A stretch of DNA of 64,000 nucleotides from Acidobacteriota bacterium (lineage in GTDB: Bacteria; Acidobacteriota; Thermoanaerobaculia; UBA5066), in the NCBI GenBank assembly GCA_016716715.1, contig JADJVE010000009.1, positions 1-64,000 of the forward strand. Direction: 5' to 3'. Both the position numbers and the translations under genes were made by a program. Positions 9,905-18,769 of the stretch are shown here, in pieces. The number at the start of each line of letters is the position of its first letter. Within the stretch, counting starts at the first letter, position 1. Under the pieces are notes generated by a model. It saw only the letters and a program-made list of their open reading frames with translations. It was not told where the DNA came from and searched no databases.

Positions 9905-11394
9905 GAGCCCCTCTCCGGCTTCTGGCGCATGCCCATCCCGGCGAAGCCCTTCGCCGCGAGCGGCTCGTCGAGCATCTCGATCGCCTCCTCGCGGTGCATC
10001 GGCGGGATCACGAAGCGGTCGTCCGCGGGCGCGATCGACGTCAGGTAGTAGATCGCCTCGGCCTGCTCGACGGTCGTGTCGGCTTCGGCGAGGAGCCGCT
10101 TCGCGTCCTCGAGCGGGATGTCGCCGACCGTGACGGCGCGGCGATAGTTGCGGACCGCGAGCTGCTTGCGGAGCGCGTACCGCACGACGCCCTCGTTTCC
10201 GGCCCCGAAGAGGCTCGCCATGTACGTCAGCGGCAGGCGGTACTTCTCGATCGCCCCGAAGAAGCCGCCCTCGATCCTCGTGTCGTAGCCCTGCTCGCCG
10301 TTCGCGGCCATCACGGGGAGGAGCGGCGGCACGTAGAAGAGCATCGGGAGCGTCCGGTGCTCGGCGTGGAGCGGCAGGGCCAGCCCCCAGTCGACGACCC
10401 ACTTGTAGACGGGGGACTTCTGAGCGGAGGCGATCACGTCGTCGCCGATCCCGTTCTTCTTCGCGCCGGCGATCACCTCGGGGTCGTTCGGGTCGAGGAT
10501 CATCCGGCGCTGCGCCGCGACGAGGTCCTCGTCGGCCGCCTGGAGCGTCGACTCGATCTTCTCCGCGTCGTAGAGGACGATCCCGAAGTAGCGGATCCGT
10601 CCGACGCACGAGTGGAAGCACGCGGGCGCCTGCCCCGTCTCGAGCCGCGGGTAGCAGAGGATGCACTTCTCGCTCTTGCCGGTCCCCCAGTTGAAGTACG
10701 TCTTCTTGTACGGGCACGCCGTGACGCAGAAACGCCACGCGCGGCACCGCTCCTGGCTCAGGAGGACGATCCCGTCCTCACCCCGCTTGTAGAGCGCGCC
10801 CGACGGGCAGGCCGCGACGCACGTGGGGTTGACGCAGTGGTTGCAGATCCGGGGGAGGTAGAAGAAGACGAGCTTCTCGACCTCGAAGAGCGCCGCGCGC
10901 TCCTCCGGCGAGACGTGCGCGAGGTTCGGGTCGTGCGCCGCGTAGACGGGCGATCCGCCGAGGTCGTCGTCCCAGTTCGGGCCGGCCTCGATCTCCATTT
11001 CCTTTCCCGTGATCATCGAGACGGGTTTCGCGATCGGCTGGTCCGCGCCCTCCTTGGCGTCGAAGAGGTCCTGGTAGCTGTACGTGAACGGCTCGTAGTA
11101 GTCGTCGATCGTCGGGAGGTTCGGGTTGTGGAAGACCGTCATCGCGCCCCGCACCTTCCCGACGGCGCGGACCTCGAGCTTGTCCCCGTGCTTCTCCCAG
11201 CCCCCCTTGTACTTCTCCTGGTCTTCCCACGCCGTCGGGTAGCCGGTCCCCGGCTTCGTCTCGACGTTGTTCCACCACATGTACTCGGCACCCTTGCGGT
11301 CCGTCCAGATGTTCTTGCAGGCGATCGAGCAGGTGTGGCAGCCGATGCACTTGTCGAGGTGGAAGACCATGGAGACCTGTACGCGCACGTCCAT
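9901..11394 (-). CDS. narH: respiratory nitrate reductase beta subunit (Fe-S)
   Basis: 497 aa from the ATG at 11394, chosen over an upstream in-frame ATG at 11436 because a strong AAGGAG lies at the right distance and overlaps the narG stop. Cysteine groups follow NarH exactly: CIGCHTCSIAC, CNHCVNPTCVAACP, then CRAWRFCVTACPYKK and CILCYPRLETGQAPAC with a downstream C. In CRAWRFC tryptophan replaces the second cysteine, the hallmark of the [3Fe-4S] cluster. NarH relays electrons from NarI heme to NarG. Confidence 0.96.
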   Translation of the reverse strand: MDVRVQVSMVFHLDKCIGCHTCSIACKNIWTDRKGAEYMWWNNVETKPGTGYPTAWEDQEKYKGGWEKHGDKLEVRAVGKVRGAMTVFHNPNLPTIDDYYEPFTYSYQDLFDAKEGADQPIAKPVSMITGKEMEIEAGPNWDDDLGGSPVYAAHDPNLAHVSPEERAALFEVEKLVFFYLPRICNHCVNPTCVAACPSGALYKRGEDGIVLLSQERCRAWRFCVTACPYKKTYFNWGTGKSEKCILCYPRLETGQAPACFHSCVGRIRYFGIVLYDAEKIESTLQAADEDLVAAQRRMILDPNDPEVIAGAKKNGIGDDVIASAQKSPVYKWVVDWGLALPLHAEHRTLPMLFYVPPLLPVMAANGEQGYDTRIEGGFFGAIEKYRLPLTYMASLFGAGNEGVVRYALRKQLAVRNYRRAVTVGDIPLEDAKRLLAEADTTVEQAEAIYYLTSIAPADDRFVIPPMHREEAIEMLDEPLAAKGFAGMGMRQKPERGS

Positions 11395-11404
11395 CGTCTT
11401 CTCC

Positions 11405-13006
11405 TTACAGCTCGACCCGGGACATCTTGCGGACACGGACGGCGGTGTCCCGGTTCACGCCGGTCGGGCCCCAGTAGTTGAAGTGGTACGTGAACTGTCC
11501 GTAGCCACCCACCATCAGGACCGGCTTCAGCCGGATCCGGGTCAGGCTGTTGTGGCCGCCCGCGCGCCGCCCGCCGCGGAGCGGCGACTTCGGGACGCCG
11601 ATCGTCCGCTCCGGCGCGTGGTACTGGATGCAGATCCCGGGGGGAATGCGGGCCGAGACGATCGCACGCGTGCAGACGACGCCGTGGTCGTTGTGGATCT
11701 CGACCCAGTCGTTGTCGACGATCCCGATCTTCTCGGCGTCCCGGTCGCTGACCCAGAGCGGCTCGGTCCCGCGCGAGAGCGTCAGCATCCGGTGGTTCTC
11801 CGAGTACGTCGAGTGGATGTGCCACTTCCCGTGCGGCGTCAGGTAGTTCAGAAGGAGACCGTCGTCGACGCTCTCGCGGAGGTCGCCGTATTGCGCCATG
11901 CGCGGGACGGGCTTGTACGTCGGGAGGTGCTCGCCGAAGTCGAGGTAGCCGGGGTGATCGAGGTAGAGGTGCTGGCGCCCCGTGAGCGTCCGCCACGGGA
12001 CGAGACGCTCGACCTGCGTCGTGAAGGCCGAGTACGGGCGGCCATCCGTGACGAGCCCCGACCAGCACGGGCTGTTCAGGATCCGCCGCGGCTGCGCCTG
12101 GAGCTCCTTGAACGTCGTCCGCGAGTCCCGCGCCCCCTCGGCGAGGTCCGTCAGCTTCAGACCCGTCCTCTTCTCGAGGTAACGGTAGCCGTCGTACGCG
12201 ACCTCGCCGTTCGTCTCGGGCGCAAGGTGGAGGATCGCGTCCGCGGCCTGGCGGGCGTCGCGGATCGACGGCAGAGCCTGCCCGTCGACCGTCTCCGTAG
12301 CCCGCGTCTTCACGAGCTCGTCGTACTGGTCGGCCACGTTCAGCTTCACGCCGTGGGCCCCGATCCCGTCCCTCATCGCCGGCCCGAGCGCGGTGAAGCG
12401 CTCGTGGAGGCGCCGGTAGTCGCGCGTCACGATCTTCATCGGCGCCATGGAGCGGCCCGGCACGGGCTCGCACTCGCCCTTCGCCCAGTCCCTCACCTCC
12501 ACCTGCGAGATCTCGGCGTTCGTGTCGTGCTGGAGCGACGTCATGACGAGGTCCTCGACGGGCTCCGGAAAGTGCCGCAGGGAGAGCTCGGACGTCTTGG
12601 CCGCGATTTCGCGGAAGAGGTCCCAGTCCGAGCGCGACTCCCACGCGGGCGGGACCGCCGCCGAGAGCGGGTGAATGAAGGAGTGCATGTCCGTGGAGTT
12701 GAGGTCGTCCTTTTCGTACCAGGTCGCGGCCGGCAGGACGATGTCCGAGTAGAGCGCCGAGGTGTCCATCCGGAAGTTGATGTCCACGACGAGGTCGAGC
12801 TTCCCCTCGGGCGCGTCGCGCCACACGACGTCGTTCACCTTCCCCTGCGCCTTCTCCTTCGCGATCAGGTTCGTGTGCGTGCCGAGGTAGTGCTTCAGAA
12901 AGTACTCGTGCCCCTTCGCGCTCGCCATGAGCGCATTGCCCCGCCAGATGAACCAGACGCGCGGCCAGTTCTCGGGCGCGTCCGGATCCTCCACGGCGAA
13001 CTTCAT
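11405..13006 (-). CDS. narG: respiratory nitrate reductase alpha subunit NarG, C-terminal piece
   Basis: 533 codons ending TAA at 11405. Begins MKFAVEDPDAPENWPRVWFIWRG, which in NarG proteins is an internal position. Downstream are family blocks such as DLVVDINFRMDTSALYSDI, LPAATWYEKDDLNSTDMHSF and GVNRDTAVRVRKMSRVEL. The ATG here is not the real start: it overlaps the TGA that closes the central piece, and restoring one base near 13005 would make the frames continuous. The piece covers the rear part of the molybdopterin domain and the dinucleotide-binding domain. Confidence 0.93.
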   Translation of the reverse strand: MKFAVEDPDAPENWPRVWFIWRGNALMASAKGHEYFLKHYLGTHTNLIAKEKAQGKVNDVVWRDAPEGKLDLVVDINFRMDTSALYSDIVLPAATWYEKDDLNSTDMHSFIHPLSAAVPPAWESRSDWDLFREIAAKTSELSLRHFPEPVEDLVMTSLQHDTNAEISQVEVRDWAKGECEPVPGRSMAPMKIVTRDYRRLHERFTALGPAMRDGIGAHGVKLNVADQYDELVKTRATETVDGQALPSIRDARQAADAILHLAPETNGEVAYDGYRYLEKRTGLKLTDLAEGARDSRTTFKELQAQPRRILNSPCWSGLVTDGRPYSAFTTQVERLVPWRTLTGRQHLYLDHPGYLDFGEHLPTYKPVPRMAQYGDLRESVDDGLLLNYLTPHGKWHIHSTYSENHRMLTLSRGTEPLWVSDRDAEKIGIVDNDWVEIHNDHGVVCTRAIVSARIPPGICIQYHAPERTIGVPKSPLRGGRRAGGHNSLTRIRLKPVLMVGGYGQFTYHFNYWGPTGVNRDTAVRVRKMSRVEL

Positions 13007-14260
13007 TCGCCCGTCTTGAGCCGCTCGACGGTGTGGCGGATGACCTCGGCTTCCGTCTTCGCCCCGCGGACCGCGCCTTCTTCACGACCTCGAGCGAGCT
13101 CTCGTTCCACTGCGGGAAGAACGGGAGCCAGCCGTTCTTGACGGCCTTGACCTGCAGGTCCGCCGTGTGGCCCTTCGCGAGCGTCGTCGCCGACGGCTCG
13201 TCGGGGACCGGCTGGTACTCGGTGAACTCCGCCTCGTAGCGCCACTGGTCGCAATGCATGTAGTGCCACGACGGGGCGTTCTGGAGGCGCGGCGGGCTCG
13301 CCCAGTCACGCGCGAAGGCGAGGTACGACCACGGGGCGACGGGCGCGAGCTTCTCCTGCCCGACGTAGTGGTTCAGCCCGCCGCCGTTCTTGCCGACGCA
13401 GCCGGTCAGGATGAGCGCCGCGATCCCGGAGCGGTACATCAGGTTGTTGTGGTACCAGTGGTTGACGCCGGCGCCGATGATGATCGAGCACTTTCCGCCC
13501 GTCTTCTCCGCGGTGCTCGCCCACTCCCGCGCGAAGCTCGCGACGGTCTTCCGGTCGATCCCGGTCAGCTTCTCCTGCCACGCGGGCGTGTACGTGAGAT
13601 CGGCATCGTCGTAGTCCCGCGGGTACTCGCCCGGCAGGCCGCGGCCCACGCCGTACCGGGCCATCAGGAGGTCGAAGATCGTCGTGACGCGGACTTTCCC
13701 GCCCTTCGTCTCGAGCGTGACGGAGGGCACCCCGCGCAGGACGACGTTCGAGGCTTCGTACTGTTCGAACTCCACCTGCAGGACCTCGCCCTTGCGGTCG
13801 AGGAGGGACAGGACCGGGTCGATCGCCTCGCCCGTCTTCGCGTCCTCGAGCTTCAGGTTCCACTTCCCGTCGGCCTCGCCCCAGCGGTGGCCGACCGCGC
13901 CGCCCGGCATCTTCGGGAGGCCCGTGTTCGCGTCGAGGACCACGTATTTCCAGTCGCCGTTCTCCTCGTCCGCATAGGCGCCGAGATCCTTCGCGTGGAC
14001 GAGCCGTCCCGCGCGGTGGCCGCGGACCGTGGGCGTCAGCTCCACGAGGAAGGGACAGTCGCTGTACTGCTTCAGGTACGCCTGGAAGGCGGGAGTGTCG
14101 CGGTCGACGTAGAACTCCTTCAGGATGACGTGGGTGACGGCCATCCAGAACGCGCCGTCCTGTCCCGCGTGGAGCGGGATCCACTGGTCCGCGTACTTCG
14201 AGACCTGTGAGAAGTCCGGCGAGAGGACGACGAGCTTCGTCCCGTTGTGCCGCGCCTCGG
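13003..14260 (-). CDS. narG: NarG, central piece (two reading frames)
   Basis: This stretch continues NarG after a lost base near 14260 (a CCC run where family alignment wants CCCC: HF-PEARHNGTKLVVLSPDFS). It reads QVSKYADQWIPLHAGQDGAF, KCSIIIGAGVNHWYHNNLMY and GIAALILTGCVGKNGGGLNH, conserved molybdopterin-binding parts of NarG. Near 13076 another base is missing (GG for GGG after AAGAA), after which KTEAEVIRHTVERLKTGE is in a third frame and stops at 13003. The three single-base losses in narG sum to three, so the original frame is regained in the C-terminal piece. Confidence 0.88.
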
Positions 14261-15013
14261 GAGGAAATGGCAGTCCGGGGTCCGCGTCATGTTGGGGTTG
14301 GACCCCATCACCGCGATCATCTTTGAGTTGAACCAGTCCGCGCTCTCGGCGACGTCCGTCTGCTCGCCCCAGGTCTCCGGCGAAGCGGGCGGCAGGTCGC
14401 AGTACCAGTCGTAGAAGGAGAGGTTCACGCCCCCGAAGAGCTGGAGAAACCGCGAGCCGGCCGCGTAGGAGAGCTGGGACATCGCCGGGATCGGGGAGAA
14501 ACCGACGACGCGGTCGGGCCCGTACGTCCGGGCCGTGTGAACGTTGGCGGCCGCGATGATTTCCATCGCCTCGTCGAGCGTGGCGCGCCGGAAGCCGCCC
14601 TTGCCGCGCGCGCGCTGGTAGCGGCTTCTCGTCTCGGGGTCCGACTGGAGCGACGCCCACGCGTCGACCGGGTCCTGGTGCTTCTTCCGCGCCTCGGCCC
14701 ACAGGTCCAGGAGCGCGCCGCGGATGTACGGGTACTTCACGCGGATCGGCGAGTAGAGGTACCAGGAGTACGAGATCCCGCGCTGGCAGCCGCGCGGCTC
14801 GTACGGCGGGAGCGAGCGGTCGAGGAGGGGGTAGTCGAGCGCCTGCATCTCCCAGGTGACGATCCCTTCCTTGACGTAGATGTTCCAGGAGCAGCCGCCG
14901 GTGCAGTTCACGCCGTGCGTCGAGCGGACGACCTTGTCGTGCTGCCAGCGGTTCCGGTAGAACTCTTCCCACGAGCGGGTCTTCGGGCTGACGAGGTCCT
15001 TGATCCACTTCAC
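14120..15013 (-). CDS. narG: NarG, N-terminal piece with the FS0 cluster site
   Basis: GTG start at 15013 overlaps the stop of the preceding cytochrome gene (GTGA). The start VKWIKDLVSPKTRSWEEFYR leads into HGVNCTGGCSW with a later GCQRG, the His-Cys3 ligands of the FS0 [4Fe-4S] cluster, and to FYDWYCDLPPASP, where the Asp is the molybdenum ligand (D222 of E. coli NarG). The frame is right down to about 14260; beyond that it runs on meaninglessly to 14120. NarG reduces nitrate to nitrite and is the catalytic subunit. Confidence 0.93.
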   Translation of the reverse strand: MKWIKDLVSPKTRSWEEFYRNRWQHDKVVRSTHGVNCTGGCSWNIYVKEGIVTWEMQALDYPLLDRSLPPYEPRGCQRGISYSWYLYSPIRVKYPYIRGALLDLWAEARKKHQDPVDAWASLQSDPETRSRYQRARGKGGFRRATLDEAMEIIAAANVHTARTYGPDRVVGFSPIPAMSQLSYAAGSRFLQLFGGVNLSFYDWYCDLPPASPETWGEQTDVAESADWFNSKMIAVMGSNPNMTRTPDCHFLPRRGTTGRSSSSSRRTSHRSRSTRTSGSRSTRDRTARSGWPSPTSS

Positions 15014-15903
15014 GGCCGGTGTTCCTTTCCGTCCTCGCGGGGGTGTGTGAGCGGCTCCCTCACGCCGCGCAGCCGGCGGCCCCACGCGGCGTTGAGCCCG
15101 ACGAGGACGCCGAAAGCCCCGAGGCTGCCGGCGAGGAAGACGCTCCACGCGTCGTCCCGCGCCGGCTCGCCGCCGAGGTTCGCCTTGTAGAGAAACGCCC
15201 GCAGCGTGAACGCTTCGCCGGCGTCGATCGGGTGGTCGGCGAAGACCTTGTTCATGAGCGGAAACGCGGGGCTCTTGAGGGCGTTGTCGAGCCCTTCGTC
15301 CCCGAGCCGCGCAAAGACGTTCGTGAGGTCCTTTGCGAGGCGTCCTCCGCCGAGCAGGCTCTTCGCTCCCCGCACCGTGTGGCAGGACACGCACGGCGCG
15401 CCGCCTGCCTTCATTGGCGTCAATCCGAGGAAGACCTCGCGGCCCAGGGCCATGTCGCGCTCGGTGGCGCTCGTCGCGGGGACGAACTTGCCCGCCAGGT
15501 TGCAGGGCTCCACCGAGCAGCGGATCACGAGGTCGACGAGCGCCTTGACGTCGCCGTCGTTCAGTCCGAGATCGGGCATCCTCACGCCTTTGAACTCGGC
15601 GAGGAGGTTCCGCGCGTCGGCGTCGCTATCGAGGAATGTGCTCGGCGTTTTCACGAACGAGTCGAGCCACGCCCGGCCCCGCCTCTTCGCGACGTCCTTG
15701 AGGTCGGGTCCGACGCGGACGCCCTTTCCTACCGTGTGGCAGGAACCGCACTTGCGGGCGAAGAGGTCCTCGGCCGGGGACTGCGCCGTTGCCGTTGCCG
15801 GCGCCTGCGCCGGGACCTGTACCGCCGCCCCGGCCGGCGCCTGCGCGGCGAGCGGGGTCGAGAGAAGAAGCGGAGGAAAGATCCAGAGGACCGCTCGTCT
15901 CAC
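15010..15903 (-). CDS. narC: membrane-anchored diheme cytochrome c, NarC-like
   Basis: 297 aa from a GTG at 15903 preceded by AGGAAGG. An ATG at 15975 is in frame but lies inside the sigma-54 -24 element, so it cannot be on the transcript. A signal peptide (RRAVLWIFPPLLLSTPLAAQA) and an Ala/Pro linker lead to two cytochrome domains with CGSCH and CVSCH and candidate Met ligands (VRMPDLG; PLMNKVF). One C-terminal membrane helix follows. A diheme cytochrome heads the nar operon of Thermus thermophilus (NarC), and this protein is in the same place; it may link quinol oxidation to other periplasmic carriers. Confidence 0.85.
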   Translation of the reverse strand: MRRAVLWIFPPLLLSTPLAAQAPAGAAVQVPAQAPATATAQSPAEDLFARKCGSCHTVGKGVRVGPDLKDVAKRRGRAWLDSFVKTPSTFLDSDADARNLLAEFKGVRMPDLGLNDGDVKALVDLVIRCSVEPCNLAGKFVPATSATERDMALGREVFLGLTPMKAGGAPCVSCHTVRGAKSLLGGGRLAKDLTNVFARLGDEGLDNALKSPAFPLMNKVFADHPIDAGEAFTLRAFLYKANLGGEPARDDAWSVFLAGSLGAFGVLVGLNAAWGRRLRGVREPLTHPREDGKEHRP

Positions 15904-15959
15904 GCGTTTCCCTTCCTCTCGGCCCCGGCGTTTCTCGCCGGGCCGAGGCCAAGGAGAGC

Positions 15960-15974
15960 GCAAGCTGCGTACCA
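15960..15974 (-). promoter_or_regulatory. sigma-54 (-24/-12) promoter of the nar-act operon
   Basis: On the minus strand the sequence is TGGTACGCAGCTTGC, one mismatch from TGGCAC-N5-TTGC with exact spacing between the GG and GC dinucleotides. The predicted start point is near 15949, leaving a leader of about 46 nt to the GTG at 15903. The gene just upstream encodes a GAFTGA-bearing activator, which is what sigma-54 promoters need. Confidence 0.72.
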
Positions 15975-16022
15975 CGGCCGAACCTCGCGCGGGGCTCGCT
16001 CAGCGGGCACGGGCGCTCTCAT

Positions 16023-16060
16023 TCCTGAGAAAATGGGACCCCGGGACGCTCAGGACTGAG
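16023..16060. promoter_or_regulatory. candidate upstream activator sites for the sigma-54 promoter
   Basis: TCCTGAG at 16023-16029 and CTCAGGA at 16049-16055 form a perfect inverted repeat separated by 19 nt, and CTCAGGACTGAG at 16049-16060 is itself an inverted repeat with a 2-nt centre. Further CTCAG half-sites occur at 15999-16003 and 16076-16080. They lie 50-90 bp upstream of the -24 element, where NtrC-family dimers usually bind. The assignment is by position and symmetry only. Confidence 0.45.
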
Positions 16061-16076
16061 AGTCGTGAGGTCCGGC

Positions 16077-17450
16077 TCAGCCGCGAGAGCGGCCCGGCTC
16101 CGTACCCTTGAGGCCGAGCCGCTCGAGGCGCCGGTACAGCGTCGCCGGCGAGATGCCGAGGTCTTCGGCGGCCTTCTCGCGGTTTCCCCCCGACAGGCGC
16201 AGCGCCATCGCGATGTAGCCGCGCTCGAAGCGGTCGATCGCCGCGGTGAGGTCGAGGTCGGGCCCGCCCGCGTTGCGCACGTCGGCCGGAATCTGCTCGG
16301 CGTCGATCCGGCCCTCGTCCGCGAGGATGAGCGCGCGGTCGAGGACGTTTGCGAGCTCGCGGACGTTCCCCCGCCACGGGAACCGGCAGAGAGCGCGCAT
16401 CGCGTCCGCGGTCACGACGGGGACGGGGACCCCGCCCCGCTCGGCGTGTCGCGCGAGGAGCTTCTGGACGAGGCCGGGGACGTCCTCGGGTCTTTCTCTC
16501 AGGGGCGGGACGTGGATCTGGAGCACCGCGAGCCGGTAGTAGAGGTCTTCCCGGAACGAGCCCGCTTCGACGAGGTCGGTGAGGCGTCTGTGGGTCGCCG
16601 CGACGAGGCGCGCCTCGAACGGGAACGTGCGGTCGCTCCCGAGCGGCTGCACCTCCCGCGCCTCGATGGCGCGCAGGAGCTTGGCCTGCCCGGAGGGGGA
16701 GAGCTCCGCGATCTCGTCGAGGAAGACGGTTCCCTTTCCCGCCGCGCGGAGAAGCCCCTCGCGCCGGCGCTCGGCCCCCGTGAACGCGCCCCGCTCGTAT
16801 CCGAAGAGCTCGCTCTCGACGAGCGTGTCGGGGACCGCCGCGAGGTTGATCGCGAGGAACGGCTCTGCGTGCGAGGCGCTCGCCTCGTGGATGGCGCGCG
16901 CGACGATCTCCTTGCCCGTTCCGGTCTCGCCGCTCACGAGAACCGTCGAGCGCGAGGTTGCAGCCCGGCGCACCCAGGCGAGGACGTCCTGCATGGCCGC
17001 CGAGGTGGCGACGATCTCCGTCCCGGGACGCTGCTCCTGGAGCATCCGCCTGAGACGCGCGTTCTCCCGGACGAGCCTGCGCTGCGCGAGCAGGTTCGCC
17101 GCCTTCCGGGCGACCTCTTCGAAGATGAGGGGCTTCAGGAGGTAGTCGTGCGCGCCGAGGCGCAGCGCCTCGACCGCCGACTCGACCGACGCGAAGGCGG
17201 TGATCAGGAGGACGCCCATCTCCTCGTCGAGCTCCACGGCGCGCCGGACGACGGCGAGGCCGTCGATCCCGGGGAGACGGAGGTCCGTGACGAGAAGCGC
17301 GAAACTCTCCTTCGCGAGGCGCTCGAGGGCTTCCTCGCCCGTCGCGACGCTTTCGACGGAGTGTCCGTGCCGGGCGAGGTACTGCACGAGGGCGTCGCGC
17401 TGGGCGCGCTCGTCCTCGACGATCAGGACGCGCCCGGTCGGCGCGCTCAC
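16077..17450 (-). CDS. NtrC-family sigma-54-dependent response regulator
   Basis: 457 aa from a GTG that overlaps the kinase stop (GTGA). Receiver domain residues 8-120 with acidic pair E12/D13, phospho-acceptor D56 and K106-region KPL; AAA+ domain with Walker A GETGTGKE, the sigma-54 contact loop GAFTGA and Walker B VFLDEIAEL; C-terminal Fis-type helix-turn-helix (NREKAAEDLGISPATLYRRL). All motifs needed for sigma-54 activation are intact. It lies between its kinase and the nar operon and probably activates the promoter at 15960-15974. Confidence 0.93.
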   Translation of the reverse strand: MSAPTGRVLIVEDERAQRDALVQYLARHGHSVESVATGEEALERLAKESFALLVTDLRLPGIDGLAVVRRAVELDEEMGVLLITAFASVESAVEALRLGAHDYLLKPLIFEEVARKAANLLAQRRLVRENARLRRMLQEQRPGTEIVATSAAMQDVLAWVRRAATSRSTVLVSGETGTGKEIVARAIHEASASHAEPFLAINLAAVPDTLVESELFGYERGAFTGAERRREGLLRAAGKGTVFLDEIAELSPSGQAKLLRAIEAREVQPLGSDRTFPFEARLVAATHRRLTDLVEAGSFREDLYYRLAVLQIHVPPLRERPEDVPGLVQKLLARHAERGGVPVPVVTADAMRALCRFPWRGNVRELANVLDRALILADEGRIDAEQIPADVRNAGGPDLDLTAAIDRFERGYIAMALRLSGGNREKAAEDLGISPATLYRRLERLGLKGTEPGRSRG

Positions 17451-18769
17451 GACGCGGCACCCGGCGCGCGCACCGCCGCCTCGAGGCGCGCGGCTGGAAG
17501 CGAGACGACGGCCGTCGTGCCCTGGCCGGCCGTGCTGTGAAGCTCGAGCTCGCCACCGGCCTCGTGGACGATGTCACGGGAAATGCTGAGGCCGAGTCCC
17601 GTCCCCTTGCCCGGCGCCTTCGTCGTGAAGAGCGGCTCGAAGCAGCGCCCGAGAGTCGTCCGGTCCATGCCGGATCCGGTGTCGTGAACCCGCAGCGCGA
17701 CGCCGTGCCCCGCCGGCCGCACCTCGATGCGGAGCGCTCCGCCGCCCGGCATCGCATCGAAGGCGTTCAACAGGAGATTCAGGACGACCTGCATGAGGTG
17801 ATCCTCGACCATGAGCACGGGCGGGGTCTCGAGGTCGAAGTCGGTCGCGACGCGGACGTCCCGCGCGCGGGGGTCATGCCGGAGGAGGCGCAGGGCATCC
17901 TCGGTCACGGACTGGACGGAGACGAGGCTCGCCTCGTCCCGGCGGCGGCGGGCGAAGTCGACGAGCTCGCGGAGGATCCGCCCGAGGCGCCCGACCTCCT
18001 GCCGCACGGCCGTCATGATCGCCGCCGGCTCCTCTTCGAGGCGCGTGCCGCCGAGGAGTTGCATCTGCGATTCGATCGACGCGATCGGGTTGCCGAGGTC
18101 GTGCGCGATGCCGGCGGCCAGGAGACCGAACGCCGCCATCTTCTCCTGGTGAATGAGTCGGGCCTGGAGCTTGCGTTGCTCGGTGACGACCCGCTCGACG
18201 AGGAGGACGTGGCGGCGGCCGCCCGGGAGTTCGAGCGCATGGCTTTCCACCGCGAGAACCTCGCCCGTCCGCGGGTCGGTGTGAGGGCGCATGCACGTCT
18301 CCGCGGCGCCCGTGGCGAAACTCACGGCCGCGGGGCACTCGTCGCAGTGCGTCGCACAGGCCGCGAGGGCTTCATGGCAGGGGCGCCCCTCGAGGCCGGC
18401 GCCATGGACTCTCTCGGCGACACGGTTGGCGCGCACGACGCGGTACTCCGGGTCGAGGACGACGAGCGCGGCGGGCGTCGCGTCCGCGATGAAGCCGAGG
18501 AGCGCCCGCGCGTCGCGGGACTCGGCGGCGCGCGCCGCGGCCTCCTCGCGGAGGACGCGGGCTCTCGCCCGGTGCTGGCGATAGCCGAGGAGGCCCACGA
18601 CGGCCGCCGTCAGGAGGCTCGCCGAGATGCCGCGGGCGTAGTGCACGGCGCGCCGCGCCCCCTCCGTCCTGACGAAGGACTGTTCGATCCCTTCGAAGGC
18701 GAGGAAAAGGAAAAGGACGGTGGCGGCTGCCGCGCCCGCGGAGAGCCGCAGGTCCCGTGTGGCGCTCAT
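17447..18769 (-). CDS. membrane sensor histidine kinase with a cysteine-rich PAS domain
   Basis: 440 aa; the ATG at 18769 overlaps the moaA stop (ATGA). Two membrane helices near residues 10-30 and 45-65 enclose a short loop. A PAS domain follows with five cysteines in a small region (C-x6-C-x3-C-x2-C-x13-C, containing HCDECP). The HisKA H-box reads GIAHDLGNPIASIE, and the HATPase domain has NLLLNAFDAM, HDTGSGM and GKGTGLGLSI. The HDLGNP form and gene order match NtrB-like kinases paired with NtrC-type regulators. The input is unknown; the Cys group suggests a redox or metal signal. Confidence 0.9.
   Translation of the reverse strand: MSATRDLRLSAGAAAATVLFLFLAFEGIEQSFVRTEGARRAVHYARGISASLLTAAVVGLLGYRQHRARARVLREEAAARAAESRDARALLGFIADATPAALVVLDPEYRVVRANRVAERVHGAGLEGRPCHEALAACATHCDECPAAVSFATGAAETCMRPHTDPRTGEVLAVESHALELPGGRRHVLLVERVVTEQRKLQARLIHQEKMAAFGLLAAGIAHDLGNPIASIESQMQLLGGTRLEEEPAAIMTAVRQEVGRLGRILRELVDFARRRRDEASLVSVQSVTEDALRLLRHDPRARDVRVATDFDLETPPVLMVEDHLMQVVLNLLLNAFDAMPGGGALRIEVRPAGHGVALRVHDTGSGMDRTTLGRCFEPLFTTKAPGKGTGLGLSISRDIVHEAGGELELHSTAGQGTTAVVSLPAARLEAAVRAPGAAS

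Noticed and set aside
11405..15013. Programmed ribosomal frameshifting in narG
   Set aside because: Three separate sites, no shared slippery sequence or downstream structure, and no precedent in NarG; single-base losses in short runs are simpler.
15904..15975. ATG at 15975 as start of the NarC-like cytochrome
   Set aside because: It lies within the -24/-12 promoter, and the extra 24 residues are charged with no signal-peptide character, while GTG 15903 has a ribosome binding site and begins a signal peptide.
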